Positions 1 through 10,700 of a stretch of DNA of 64,000 nt are shown here, piece by piece (position 1 is the stretch's first letter; every line of letters starts with the position of its first letter). The stretch lies in NCBI RefSeq assembly GCF_014844035.1, contig NZ_CP062159.1:1-64000 (forward strand), in the 5' to 3' direction. Both the position numbers and the translations under genes were made by a program. Source of the DNA: Flavobacterium sp. MDT1-60. GTDB lineage: Bacteria > Bacteroidota > Bacteroidia > Flavobacteriales > Flavobacteriaceae. The notes under the pieces were generated by a model. That model saw nothing but the letters and a program-made list of their open reading frames with translations. It had not been told where the DNA came from and did not search any database.

Positions 1-88
1 AACAGCAAAATAAATATTTCCGACAAAACCAATTATTAAATTGATGTCTAAAGTTGTAGTAAAAAACAAAACTGGGCTCCGGGTCCAA
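1..88 (-). CDS. gldE: Probable 5' end of gldE (partial, frameshifted)
   Basis: On the minus strand just after ssb a reading frame opens with TTG and reads LDPEPSFVF. After a shift of frame it continues as TTTLDINLIIGFVGN, a hydrophobic segment, and runs off the window. GldE proteins of flavobacteria begin with a similar Asp-Pro-Glu-Pro stretch followed by membrane segments of the CorC/DUF21 type, and gldE lies next to ssb in this group. GldE is needed for gliding. Only about 29 codons are present and the frame is broken, so the call rests on this short match and on gene order. The true start codon cannot be fixed. Confidence 0.45.
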   Translation of the reverse strand, partial: MDPEPSFVFYYNFRHQFNNWFCRKYLFCC

Positions 89-111
89 ATTAAAAAAGAT
101 TAGTTAAACAA

Positions 112-549
112 TCAGAAAGGCAAGTCGTTTATAGGCAGGCTTTCGTTCGACGCATCAAAGTTAGTATTTTTGTGGATTCCCTGATCTGATGTGGCTTATG
201 ATTTCCTGTTTCTTTTTGGTAGTCAGGAAAGTAAACTCAGTAAACCTGAATTTCGGTCGTAATTTCGTTGTGCCGTCTTCGGCTTGCCATTGACGAGATT
301 TATACGTCCTTCAACATATATTTTATCGCCTTTCGATAAATATTTCTCACAGATTTCAGCCGCTTTATTGCGTACAACTAAATTATGCCATTCTGTTGAA
401 GTTATTTTTTCGTTGGTCGTTTTGTTGATATATACTTCATTTGTAGCTAACTGAAAACGACCGATGCAGTTTCCTCCATCAAAATAATGCATTTTCACAT
501 CATCACCCAAATGGCCAATCAGCATTACCTTATTTAAAGTTCCGTTCAT
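112..549 (-). pseudogene. ssb: Single-stranded DNA-binding protein (frameshifted)
   Basis: SSB coats single-stranded DNA during replication and repair. The first 90 or so residues give a normal OB fold (MNGTLNKVMLIGHLGDD, then IGRFQLATNE, EWHNLVV, YVEGRI). The rest is scrambled over three frames: in another frame the sequence reads RQWQAEDGTT, then TEIQV and TEFTF, and the last frame ends INDLPF, the acidic tip that recruits partner proteins. At least four single-base indels between about 150 and 300 are needed to rebuild one protein of about 145 residues. The recoverable C-terminal tip of an essential protein points to sequence error rather than loss. The gene lies 44 bases downstream of mutY on the same strand. 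Confidence 0.85.
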
Positions 550-593
550 AGTTTTTAGTGGTATTTACCCCAAAGATACATTTTTTTAGCAAA

Positions 594-1618
594 TTATTTC
601 CTGCTTTTCCATAAATTATAAATCACAATTGGAAAAGGAAAATCTTTTAAATCATGGTATTCATGCCGTTCGCAATTTTTTCTTTAATTTAACCTTCCAG
701 AACTGATTGAAGATGTTGATGCGAAAGCTTATGAATAACAGTCCTTTCCGCACACTCCTCTATACCTATATAGTATAGGAAGGAAAAATATCAAACTGAA
801 CTGCTTTTGAACAACATCAAAACCAACAATTCATCTGTTTCTAAAAGAGGAAATTCATATAGATATGCCAAATTCCTTTTGCTGTTCTTTTTTGAATTAA
901 GTGTTTCCTAAAGCGTCATCCAAAATCAAATAATTAAAGAAGCGATTCGTCACTTTTACTTTTTTGATTTTACCGGTAAAGCATCAACTTTCTTTTTTTG
1001 CAAAGCCGCACAACTTCGTTAAAAACACAAATCATACAATTCGGACTTTTAGGTACGCATTGCAAAGCGCCAAATTCCATTATTGCCTGATTAAAGATTG
1101 CCGGGTTATTTTTTGGCATTAATTCAAAAGCCAGTTCTGTAAATTCTTTTTTGTCGCCGGGCAGACCAATATCCGATTCAATATCAAAATAACGGGAAAG
1201 CACCCTAAATACATTTCCATCACAACCGGAACAGCTTCATTATACGAAAAAGAAGCAATCGCAGCGGCAGTATATTCACCAACACCTTTTAATTTTAATA
1301 ACATGCATAGTTTTCAGGAAAAACTCCATTTAACTCATTTGCTACATATTGAGCCGTTTATGCAAATTTCTTGCCCGGGAATAATACCCGAGACCCTGCC
1401 AAAGTTTCAAAACCTGTTCTTCTGATGCATTTGCCAAATCAAACACTGTAGGAATTCTTGCGTAAAAATTGAAAAAGTAAGGCATTCCCTGCGCTACTCT
1501 TGTCTGTTGCAGCATAATTTCTGAGAGCCAAATTAGGTACGGATCGACCGTATTTCGCCATGGCAAATCACGCTTGTTCTGTAAATACCAACTTATCAAT
1601 ATGTTTATGAAAATCCAT
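594..1618 (-). pseudogene. mutY: A/G-specific adenine glycosylase MutY (multiple frameshifts)
   Basis: MutY removes adenine mispaired with 8-oxoguanine. Pieces in different frames assemble in order: start MDFHKH at 1618, [14 protein letters not shown], the helix region [30 protein letters not shown] (helix-hairpin-helix), iron-sulfur cysteines in CVPKSPNC and CMIC, then the C-terminal MutT-like domain with IQKRTAKGIW, HKLSHQH and an end FPFPIVIYNLWKSRK. The rebuilt span of 1025 bases matches the usual length of about 340 residues. About six or more single-base indels break it. It is divergent from hup and precedes ssb on the same strand. Confidence 0.85.
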
Positions 1619-1676
1619 TGTAAAATCCTTTGAAAACAAAAGTAAATGTTTATGTAATTAAAATTTAACGAATTAG

Positions 1677-1708
1677 CTTGATTAATATTTTTTAATTCCT
1701 ATATTTGC
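1677..1708 (+). promoter_or_regulatory. hup promoter (Bacteroidetes -33/-7 type)
   Basis: CTTG at 1677-1680 is followed after 19 bases by TATATTTG at 1700-1707, matching the Bacteroidetes pattern TTTG-N19-TAnnTTTG. It lies about 50 bases before the hup ATG. Confidence 0.6.
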
Positions 1709-1756
1709 AAACTCAAAAAAATAGTACATCATTTATAAAATAAAATAGGAAAGAAA

Positions 1757-2060
1757 ATGACGAAAGCAGATATCGTAGCGAAAATTTCAGAGAAACTTGG
1801 TCCTTGAAAAAGGAGATGTTCAAGCAACAGTAGAAACTTTTATGGAAGAAGTTAAAACTTCATTAGAAACTGGTGACAATGTTTACCTAAGAGGTTTCGG
1901 AAGTTTTATCGTAAAAACCAGAGCTGAAAAGACAGGAAGAAACATTTCAAAAAAACACCACAATCAAAATTCCTGCACACAACATTCCTGCGTTTAAACC
2001 TGCAAAAGTATTTGTAGGGGAGTTAAAACGAACAACGAAGCAAATAATACTATTAATTAA
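1757..2060 (+). pseudogene. hup: HU/IHF-family DNA-binding protein (frameshifted)
   Basis: This is a small DNA-bending nucleoid protein. The ATG at 1757 opens MTKADIVAKISEKLG, one extra base near 1801 shifts the frame, and LEKGDVQATVETFMEE onwards continues in another frame. RGFGSF and the arm NIPAFKPAKVFV are present. Two further indels near 1950 and 2016 are needed to read to the natural end VKTNNEANNTIN at 2060. The rebuilt length of about 100 residues fits the family. All parts needed for function are there, so sequence error is the simplest explanation. Confidence 0.85.
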
Positions 2061-2078
2061 TCATAAAATCGACACGAT

Positions 2079-2171
2079 ATGCCAAGTGGTAAAAAAAGAA
2101 AGAGACATAAGGTAGCTACTCACAAAAGAAAAAAAAGAGCGAGAGCTAACCGTCACAAAAAGAAAAAGTAG
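2079..2171 (+). CDS. Small, extremely basic 30-residue protein
   Basis: An intact ORF of 30 codons starts 18 bases after hup with MPSGKKRKRHKVATHKRKKR and ends in four lysines. About two thirds of the residues are Lys, Arg or His and none are acidic. Peptides of this kind between hup and rng are conserved across flavobacteria. The composition suggests RNA or ribosome binding, and it could be a small ribosomal protein, but I cannot name a function from the sequence alone. It is followed directly by a terminator and is free of the frameshifts that break its neighbours. Confidence 0.7.
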   Translation: MPSGKKRKRHKVATHKRKKRARANRHKKKK

Positions 2172-2194
2172 TTTTAAACTACTTTTTTCTTTTT
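2163..2194 (+). terminator. Terminator after the small basic protein
   Basis: AAAAAGTAGTTT pairs with AAACTACTTTTT around a short loop, followed by T-rich sequence. The stem includes the stop codon of the small basic gene. Confidence 0.7.
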
Positions 2195-2335
2195 AAACGT
2201 TCATTGAAATTGGAAATTAGTCTCAGTACTCAGTCACAGTCTGCAGCTTAAAACTGCCAACTGATACTGAAACTGCTTACTAAAATCCCCCGGGTTAATA
2301 CCTGTTAAAAATATTGTTTATCCATCTGTAGATAA

Positions 2336-2402
2336 GATTTTAGATTTTAGATTTCAGATTTTAGGCTTTTAAGTCTATATTCTATTTTCTATATTCTATT
2401 TT
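2336..2402 (+). repeat. TTTTAGATT-type intergenic repeat
   Basis: The gap 2195-2430 before rng has no gene. It contains repeated blocks of the form AGATTTTAGATTTCAG and TATTCTATTTTC. The same kind of block occurs near 20290, 48830 and 49090, so it is a low-complexity repeat of this genome. Confidence 0.5.
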
Positions 2403-2430
2403 CTGAAAAAAACAGATAAAAATTTACAGT

Positions 2431-3975
2431 GTGAATAAAGAATTAATCATTAGATCTAGTTCTGAAGCCGTAGATTTTGCCTTATTAAAAGATGGAAAAC
2501 TAATTGAATTACACAAGGAAGAAGAGAAAAGCAACTTTCAGGTTGGTGATATTTTTATCGCCAAAATACGAAAACCAGTTGCTGGACTTAACGCTGCTTT
2601 TGTAAATGTAGGCTTCGAAAAAGATGCCTTTTTACATTATCACGATTTAGGACCTAACTTAGCTTCCCAACTGAAATTCATAAAACTTGTAAGCGCAGGT
2701 AAAATAAAAGATTTCTCCCTAAAAACCTTTCAGTTTGAAAAAGAGATTGACAAAGATGGCATCATTACTGATATTTTAAGTGCCAATCAATCTGTTTAGT
2801 TCAAGTTGTTAAAGAACCTATATCGACCAAAGGTCCAAGAATTAGCGCTGAGCTTTCATTGGCAGGAAGATTTATTGTTCTCGTTCCGTTTTCTGACCGT
2901 GTTTCTATTTCTCAAAAAATAGAGGACAAAAAGGAAAAGGATCGTCTAAAAAAACTTGTTCTATCTATCAAACCAAAAGGATTTGGTGTTATTGTTCGCA
3001 CAGTAGCCGAAGGCAAAAACGTAGCCGAATTAGAAAAAGATTTGCAGAACCTGCTTAGCAGATGGACTGCAATGTGTAAAAAATTACCAACTGCTCATCA
3101 TCCATCAAAAGTATTAGGAGAGCTCAACAGAGCTTCTTCGATATTAAGAGATGTATTTAATGATACCTTCAGCGGTATTCAAATAGATGACGAAGAGTTG
3201 TACCATCAAACGAAGGAATATCTGCAAGAAATTGCACCTTCAAAACAATCAATTGTAAAGTTTTATCAATCAAACGACACTCCAATTTTCGAGAAATACA
3301 ATATAGAGAGACAAATCAAAACTTCATTTGGACGTACCGTTTCCATGAGTAAAGGCGCTTATCTTATTATCGAACACACTGAAGCTCTTCACGTTATCGA
3401 CGTAAACAGCGGAAACCGTTCTAATAAGGCGACCAATCAGGAAGACACAGCCATGGAAGTAAATATGATCGCTGCTGCTGAAATTGCCAGACAACTTCGT
3501 CTGCGCGATATGGGCGGTATCATCGTGATTGATTTTATCGATATGTCTAATCCTGAAAACAGGAAAGTTTTGTTCGACTTCTTGCGAGAAGAAATGAGCG
3601 ACGATAAAGCAAAACATAAAATATTACCGCCAAGTAAATTTGGTTTAGTCCAGATTACAAGACAGCGGCGTAAGACCAGAAGTAAATATTAAAACTAGAG
3701 AAGAAGATCCAAACAATGAACATGGCGAAATTGAAGCGCCAATTTTGATCATTGATAAAATCGCACTAGATTTAGACCGACTTTTAAAAACCCACAAAAG
3801 TGTTGTGCTTAATGTACATCCGTTTGTGGCTGCATACCTCAGCAAAGGTTTTCCATCATTACGTTCAAAATGGTTTTTTGAGCATAAGAAATGGGTGAAA
3901 ATCATACCTCGTGACGCTTACACGTACTTAGAATACCATTTCTATGATAAAAAAGGAAATGTTATTCTAGAATAA
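2431..3975 (+). pseudogene. rng: Ribonuclease G/E family (two frameshifts)
   Basis: RNase G/E is an endoribonuclease for rRNA maturation and mRNA decay. The GTG start at 2431 opens VNKELIIRSS. An S1-like region follows (VGDIFIAKIRKPVAGLNAAFVNVG), then the catalytic core with DVNSGNRS and the metal-binding aspartates in IVIDFIDM, and LVQITRQR. One base is missing near 2796, where GTTTAGTTC should read SVLVQVVKEP, and one extra G lies near 3665 (ITRQR then VRPEVNIKTREE). The rebuilt protein is about 515 residues, normal for bacteroidetal Rng. It lies downstream of hup but has its own 5' region. Confidence 0.88.
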
Positions 3976-3978
3976 AAT

Positions 3979-4012
3979 AAAAACCGCCTCTCGAAAGATT
4001 GGCGGTTTTTTA
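3979..4012 (+). terminator. rng terminator
   Basis: AAAACCGCC at 3980-3988 pairs with GGCGGTTTT at 4001-4009 and is followed by T residues. Confidence 0.85.
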
Positions 4013-4130
4013 TGGGTTTTTTTTCGCCACGACACGAGCGAGAGCGAACTGGCGAAGCAATTACACGAATGAACACCAATTATTTTTAATTTTAATTCGT
4101 GAATTCGTTGGCTATTTTCAGGAGCTCTTT

Positions 4131-4200
4131 CCAGCTATCCGCTTGTATCTTTTCCTTGCTAAAGGAGCAAGAAAAAGGATACCGCTCCTATCTGGGCTAG
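4131..4200 (+). repeat. REP-like palindromic element, copy 1
   Basis: The gap 4013-4270 has no convincing gene. This element has the frame CAGCTATCCGC, a self-complementary middle (CTTGCT/AGCAAG), then GGATA, CCGCTCCTATC and GGGCTAG. Related copies are at 23682-23752 and, inverted, at 37231-37298. The loops differ but keep pairing. It is preceded by a CACGAATT-type repeat at 4024-4112. Confidence 0.6.
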
Positions 4201-4270
4201 ACAGCAGTTTTCATAATTCATTTTACCTTTTACAAGATCTAATCAGGAATGCAATTGAGTAAGGGGAAAA

Positions 4271-4843
4271 TTAGTAGCGTTTAGATTTTAATCTACTCAA
4301 TGTTTCTTGTGAAATATTCAGGTAAGTTGCTACTATTCTGTTTGGTAAACGCTGAATAATCTTCGGATTTACATCCATCAACTGTTTGTATCTTTCTGTT
4401 GCATCAAGAGTTAAGAAAGACATAAGCCTATTGGTATTAGTTACATAGGCGTTTTCTAAATAATGTCGATAGAATTTTTCCCATGCCGGAATAATTTCAA
4501 GTAAATGATAAAAATCCGGGCTCGAAATATAAAGTAATTCTGTTGGTTCTAATGCCTGAATAAATTCTAACGATGGCTCATTTGAAATAAAACTACACAA
4601 CGCAGTCGCAAAGTTATTTTCAAATGCTAAATATCGCGTTGCTTCCTGCCCATTTTCGGTAATAAAATATATTCGCAAACAACCTGAACCCACAAAAAAG
4701 CTTCTTTGATTCATCTGCCCCTGAACTACTAGCAACTCATTCTTCTCCGTCTTTAACGGTTTAAAATAAGAAAGAATTATGGCTAACTCTTCGTCTGTAA
4801 CAGTTATAATGCTTTTGATGTAATTAGCGAGTTGCTCTATCAT
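4271..4843 (-). CDS. Crp/Fnr-family transcriptional regulator
   Basis: A 190-residue protein with a cyclic-nucleotide-binding-like beta-roll in the first 120 residues (ELLVVQGQMNQRSFFVGSGC, FITENGQEATRYLAFE). A C-terminal helix-turn-helix follows (YLNISQETLSRLKSK) at about residues 172-188. Members of this small Bacteroidetes group usually sense no nucleotide and control nearby membrane or stress genes; the ligand is unknown here. It is transcribed towards rng, about 50 bases after the DUF2798-like gene and possibly with it. Confidence 0.8.
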   Translation of the reverse strand: MIEQLANYIKSIITVTDEELAIILSYFKPLKTEKNELLVVQGQMNQRSFFVGSGCLRIYFITENGQEATRYLAFENNFATALCSFISNEPSLEFIQALEPTELLYISSPDFYHLLEIIPAWEKFYRHYLENAYVTNTNRLMSFLTLDATERYKQLMDVNPKIIQRLPNRIVATYLNISQETLSRLKSKRY

Positions 4844-4891
4844 TTATCAATTTCTAATATTCACGAATATACAAAAAACCTATTCCGTAAA

Positions 4892-5116
4892 TTATGATTT
4901 TGAGGTTGTTCTTTCTGCTAATTTTCTAGCATTCGGAATGATAATAAAGGCTGCTAAATATGCTACAGGCAACATAACACTCCAAGCCTTAAGAAACTTT
5001 AAAAACCAATCTTCACCAAAACCATAATTACGCATTAATCCCACAAAGGCCATAATTAACGTCATTGGAATCACAACAAACAATGTGTTGATGTACTTAA
5101 AATACTTTTTCTTCAT
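4892..5116 (-). CDS. DUF2798-like two-helix membrane protein
   Basis: A small protein of 74 residues. I chose the ATG at 5116 because the family usually starts MKKKYF. There are two hydrophobic segments, LFVVIPMTLIMAFVGLM and AWSVMLPVAYLAAFIIIP, separated by a short loop with WFLKFLKAW. This matches the two-helix DUF2798 pattern. Function is unknown. It lies just upstream of the Crp-type regulator on the same strand, so the regulator may control it. Confidence 0.65.
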   Translation of the reverse strand: MKKKYFKYINTLFVVIPMTLIMAFVGLMRNYGFGEDWFLKFLKAWSVMLPVAYLAAFIIIPNARKLAERTTSKS

Positions 5117-5233
5117 TTTTAAATTTTGTTTAATAATTAATTTACCGCAAAGGTGTATAAACAAAAAAGTAAAAATTTTGATGTAAATCAAAAAGCGCTA
5201 TTTAGGCTAAATTATATTCATTTTCAAAAAAAC

Positions 5234-7608
5234 TCACTCCCTCACAATTTCAATTTTCCTTCTAATTTCATTTCCAAAAGCATCTACAACCGTAATATAA
5301 TGAGTCCCTGAGGTTGGTGTAATTGGCAATTCATGAAACGTTTTGGTTGTTGCTTTATAAACATCATCAACATACCAAAAAAGTTCTTTATCTCTTTCAG
5401 ATAAGCTACTTTTAAAATTACAGGCTGTACCTCACTGTTAAAATTCTTCGTTAAATAAATTTTACTATTCGTTTTCGGATAAATAAAATCCATTGTTGTG
5501 GTTTGTGTTCCCTGACAATCTTCTTTAAACGGAGGCAAAGGCAAATATTCAATATGCTGGCTTTTATAATACCACGCCATAACCGGAGGCAAAACAAACC
5601 AGCTTTTAGTCACAATATTATCAACGCTTTCACAACTGCTATTTACCTGGAATCGCTCTGATTTATCTAAATGAACCTTTTTATGATACGGACAAACGGC
5701 TGTTGATTTTCCTTTTTTAGAAACCCATTGTTTGATTTTAGGGCAATCTTCTTTCGCCAGATAACCGCTTAAGCGGCAAACCTCAACTTCTTCTAATCTT
5801 TATAAGGTGTTTCAAACCATCTTTGTCTTGGCAATAAATTAAAAACATCAAATAAAATTGGTGCTGCACTGGTCACTCCGGTTAAAGTCGGTCTTCCTTC
5901 GCCTGTCGCATTTCCAACCCAGATTCCAACTACATATTTTGAATTGGTGCCAATTGCCCAGGCATCTCTATTTCCAAAACTTGTTTCCCGTTTTCCAGGC
6001 AATTTTCAACGAGCTGTCATAAAACTTCCAGGCTTCATCTCCTTCTGGCCTGTTTACTTCTTCCATTGCATTATACGTTAACCAAATTGATCCGGCACCT
6101 ATTATATTCTTCTGATCAGATTCCGAACCAAAATCAGGCTCAAAATCATTTTTATAATTCAGCTCTGCAAATTCTTTTGTACGATACTTCGCTTGATTTT
6201 TAGTATAATAATTTACTGTTGAAGATAAACCTGCGTAAGTTCGGCACAAATCCCATAAATTACTTTCGGCACCACCTAAATAAGTGACAATCCGTAATGA
6301 TCCGGCGTTTTATTAATGTCTCTCAATTTGAATTTTTGCAATTCTTCATAAAACTTATTCACACCAAAATCCTGCAGCATCAAAACTGCCGGGATATTTA
6401 ATGATCGAGACAAAGCCCGATGCGCCGGAACAGCTCCATCAAATGTGAGGTTAAAATTTTGCGGTGTATATCCTGCGATTTGCGTTGGTACATCGGCAAC
6501 TAAAGTATTCGGCAGTAATTCACCGTCGTCTAACATTCCGGCATATAAAAGCGGTTTTTAAAATACTTCCGGTACTTCTTGGCGCGTCAATAATATCAAC
6601 ATCTTTTTGATGGTTATTATCTGTTGGAGCATTTCCAACGTAACTCATCACATTTCGATTTGAAACATCGATAACCAAAATTGCCAGATTGTTTACTTCA
6701 TTTTGTTTATACTGATTGTAGTAATATCTTGCAATTTGATTGACTCTATTCTGCAAAGCGTAATCTATTGTCGTTTTTACACGAGTTCCTTCTTCATTTT
6801 TTGCCACACGCTGTAATAAATGAGGCGCAATTTGAGGTAAATCATAGGGTTTTTGAGGTAATGGTTCTTCTATTGAAAGTTCATAAGTCTGCTTGTCAAT
6901 TATGCCTTCCTGATGCAATTTCAGTAAAAGCCTATTACGTTTATTTAATAATTTTATCTGGTTTTTTCCCGGGTAAATTAGACTTGGTGCATTAGGTAAA
7001 ACGGCCAATACAGCATTCTCAGCCCAGGATAATTGACTAGATTGCACACCAAAATAACGCCACGAAGCCATTTCAAGTCCAACCACATTTCCTCCAAACG
7101 GCGCATGAGCTGCATACAATTCTAAAATTTCATTTTTAGAATACCCCAATTCTAATCGGGTTGCCAGAATAATTTCGATTAATTTTTCAAAATAAGTCCT
7201 CCCTTTTCCTTTTCGGGATAAGCGAATAACTTGCTGCGTCAACGTACTTCCGCCTCGCACAACTTTCCCTGCTTTATTGTTTTGTTTAATGGCGTTTACC
7301 ATCGCAACGGGGTTAAATCCGGGATGTTTATAGAAATATTCGTCCTCAAAATAGACAATACATTTTTTGAATTTATCCGGTACACTGTCTTGTGCAGGAA
7401 AACGCCATTGTCCGTCATCGGCTATTTTCGCACCAAGTAATTCTCCTTCCTTACTTTCAATTACCGTAGAATAAGGTTCCTGAAATAAAGTTCTAGGAAT
7501 AGAAAAATAATAAATCAGCAAGAGTATAAATACAATTGCCGATTTTATTTTATTCTTTTTTATCCAATTTATAATGCGTTGTGAGAACGCTATTAATTTA
7601 TTTTTCAA
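5234..7608 (-). pseudogene. pbpC: Penicillin-binding protein 1C (multiple frameshifts)
   Basis: PbpC is a bifunctional peptidoglycan glycosyltransferase/transpeptidase of the inner membrane. In order it shows one membrane helix (AIVFILLLIYYFSI), a family 51 transglycosylase (FEDEYFYKHPGFNP, RGGSTLTQQVIRLSRK), and a transpeptidase with SxxK in RSTGSILK, SxN in SRSLNIPAV and KTG near 6005. The C-terminal BiPBP domain ends GNEIRRKIEIVRE at 5234. At least five indels break it between about 5300 and 6560. The upstream frame continues to 7659 but enters a repeat, so I prefer the TTG at 7608. It is co-directional with the A2M gene, the usual pair. Confidence 0.82.
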
Positions 7609-7671
7609 CCTAATAGTTATTAACCGCAAAGAGCGCAAAGGTTTACGCAAAGTTCGCAAAGTTTCTTTTTA

Positions 7672-7730
7672 CCACAGATTACACAGATTAACACAGATTT
7701 AAAAATCCTTTTAATCCGTGTAATCTGTGG
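7672..7730. repeat. CACAGATTA-type inverted repeat
   Basis: CCACAGATTACACAGATTAA at the left is answered by TTAATCCGTGTAATCTGTGG at the right. The same words recur at 20530-20555 and 58796-58858. It fills the gap between the A2M gene and pbpC. Confidence 0.6.
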
Positions 7731-7739
7731 CTAATTATT

Positions 7740-10700
7740 TTATTTTACCACCTCAACCCAGAATCCTTTTGTTCTGGCTAAGAATGTATTATCATACATC
7801 GCTTCACATTGTAAACCTGGCAAATAATAATTCCCAAGATAAGAAGCATTCAACAAAATCCTGAAAACTTTTGTTTCTCCTGCTTTCATTCCAAAATAAA
7901 AATTAGTTCTGTCATCACGAATATCAATATAATCTGCAATGTTGTTTGTTGCATCTCCGTAATCAGTAAAACGAGTATTCACAATTTCAAAACCTGAAGG
8001 CAGAATTTGAGATAATGCAACATTTTCTACATGCTCATTTCTTTGATTTCTTATGGTAACTTCAGCGATAAACTCGGTTCCCTGGCTAATTTTAGAAACA
8101 TTAATAACACTTCCTTTTCTGTTTTTGAAAACAATAGAAGCCGAAACATCACTCTGAATTGCTTTCTCTTGTCCGATTGGTAATATTCCGGTATTTAAAA
8201 CACGAACGTAAACTGTGTTATTTTTAATGTTTTTCAGCGTTACACTGTTAGACCCCGTTTGAACAACCAAACTTCTGTCTGCGATTGTTTTTTGAGTATT
8301 TATCCTCTCGCCTTTTCCGTTTTTGCTAAACTGAATATTAATTCCTTTTGGACCGTTGCTAACGGCGAATTTAGACATTGCATACAAACAATAAGCCGTG
8401 GTCTGCGTGCTCATCCACTGATTGTTTGACATTTGTTTGGCTAATTTTGAAGCCATATTAAATGCTTTTTGTTTTTGTCCTAACAGCAGCATCGTTTCCA
8501 AAGCCATGGCTCTGTTTCTTTCGCTTGAACCATAATAGTAATAATTATAGTTACTCGATTCGTCTTCAATTTTACTATGTAAAAACAGGTTCAATCCTGC
8601 TGATTTTTGTCCAGCCAAAACATATGCTGCCGCTAAACGCAAATTACTTTCGTTCGAAATCCCTTTGGTTTCTCTTAATCTGTTCATTGAAGATAAGTCG
8701 GCATTTCCGGCTAAAGCCAAAGTGTATAATCTATAAGCCTGAGCCAAGTCGTTCCCGTATTTCGGTTCAAAACGCCATTGTTTTGCTTCTTTTTGCTGGT
8801 ACGAAATCCATTTTGATTTGAAATTAATTGGCAAAACGTATCCTTTTTTCTCTGCTTCAATAAGGAAATGACCTGCATATGAAGTTCCCCAATCATCTGC
8901 AATCGTATTTCCTTGCCAATAAGCCACTCCACCATTTGACAATTGAAAACTTCCTAATCTTGTAATTCCGGCCGTGATATTCTTTTGAATAATTCCTTTA
9001 CGAGTCGCATCTAAATCAACAACATCATTTAAATACAATTGTGGAAAAACCGAAGAAGTCGTTTGCTCCACACATCCATGAGGATACTGAATAAGGTATT
9101 GCAATCTTCCATTTAAATTCATGGTTGGCATTGATGAAACTTCTAATCTTGCTTTATTACTTCCAGAAACTCCAAATGTTTTCCAAGAAATAGTTTTGGT
9201 ACTATTTGGAGGCAAAATCACATCTGTAAAAGTATTCGTAACCGGATTCGGATTTGTCATATCGATTTCTACATCATAAACCGATTTCTCTTTTCCTGAA
9301 GTGGCGATAACCTGCACTTTTGCAATTCCGGTAGCTGAACCTACAACTAAATTAAAATACGCCATTTTTTCATCAGGCGAAGCAAAAGTCAAGGATTGCG
9401 TTGCACTTCCCATAACTTTTAAGCCATTGCTGGTTTTAATCTGAATCGAAACATTTTTGATATTATTCTCTGTTGCAAAAACCGTAACAGGAATAGTTAC
9501 TTTTTCTGAAGGCGAAATTTTTCTCGGCAATGAAGCCAAAACCATCAACGGACTTTTTACCGGAGTTGCTTTTTCAACACTTCCGTAAGCACTTGTATTG
9601 GCATCGCCCGCAACCACCATCGTTCGAACAGAACCAATATATTTCGGCAATTTTAATTGATGCGATTTGGTTTGCCCTTTTTCTAATTTAAACGGACCGT
9701 AATACAATACCACAGGTTTAAAACGATTTGCTTTTTTAGCTTTTCCACCGCCCAAATCCTGATCTCCACCAATACTGAAAATCTGATTTATTTTTCCACC
9801 ATATGCACCTATTACATCATCATAAATATCCCATGTTTTAACGCCCAAAGCTTCACGAACATAAAAACTATCCCAGGCGTTTGGTGTTTTAAAACGGGTT
9901 AAATCCAATAAACCTTCATCAACAACTGCAATGGTATAGGTCATTTCTTTTCCGGTTTTTTCTCCCACTTTTACCGTAAAGGTCTGCTCTGGTTTTAAAA
10001 CATCCGGCATTGAAAGTGTTGGTGCCAGAATGGTATTTTTATCCACCACTTCAATCGGAACAATTCCGTACATACGAATTGGCGAATCATTTTTAGTGGA
10101 TGCATGTGGTTGTAATAATGTGATATTAAAATAGACATTTGGAGCCATCGCGGAAGTAATTGGCACTTCTACTTTTGTTTCTCCTTTTTGTGTTTTAGCC
10201 CAAATGGTCTGTACTACTTTTGATCCGTTCTCGATAGAAATCAAAGCTCGTCCGCCTTCACTTGAAGGGAAAGAGATCTGCGCTTTTTCGCCTACTGCAT
10301 AATTCTTTTTATCTGTAGAAAAAACTAACATATTGGCTGTTGAAGCATCTCTGTTTCGTGTTTTTCCAGACCAAATTGGCCAGTCTATATTAACCGTTAA
10401 AGCCGTTGCATGACCATCTGTATTATCTGAAACTCGAATTAAATAACGGCCCCATTCTTCATCAGTCAATGAAAACTGAACACTTCCTTTTCCGCTTGAA
10501 TCGGTATTGATTACAAATGTTTTGTAAGAAGTTGTGGCATTCGAAGAATTATAATTCGATAAATTATCACTCGAAGCATCCCACCACCAGCGCCATTCTA
10601 CTTTATAAACCTTAACTTCAAGATTTCTCACCGATTTTGGTCTTCCATTTTCATCAACCGTCACAATATCAAAACGATTGTTAGTTCTGGTTTCCAGCAT

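Noticed and set aside
3999..4262. Plus-strand ORF of 87 residues after rng
   Set aside because: It covers the terminator and REP-like element and resembles nothing.
7609..7659. Longer pbpC start at the TTG of 7659
   Set aside because: The added codons (RTLRKPLRSLRL) come from a CGCAAAG-type intergenic repeat, and the TTG at 7608 gives a more usual N-terminus.
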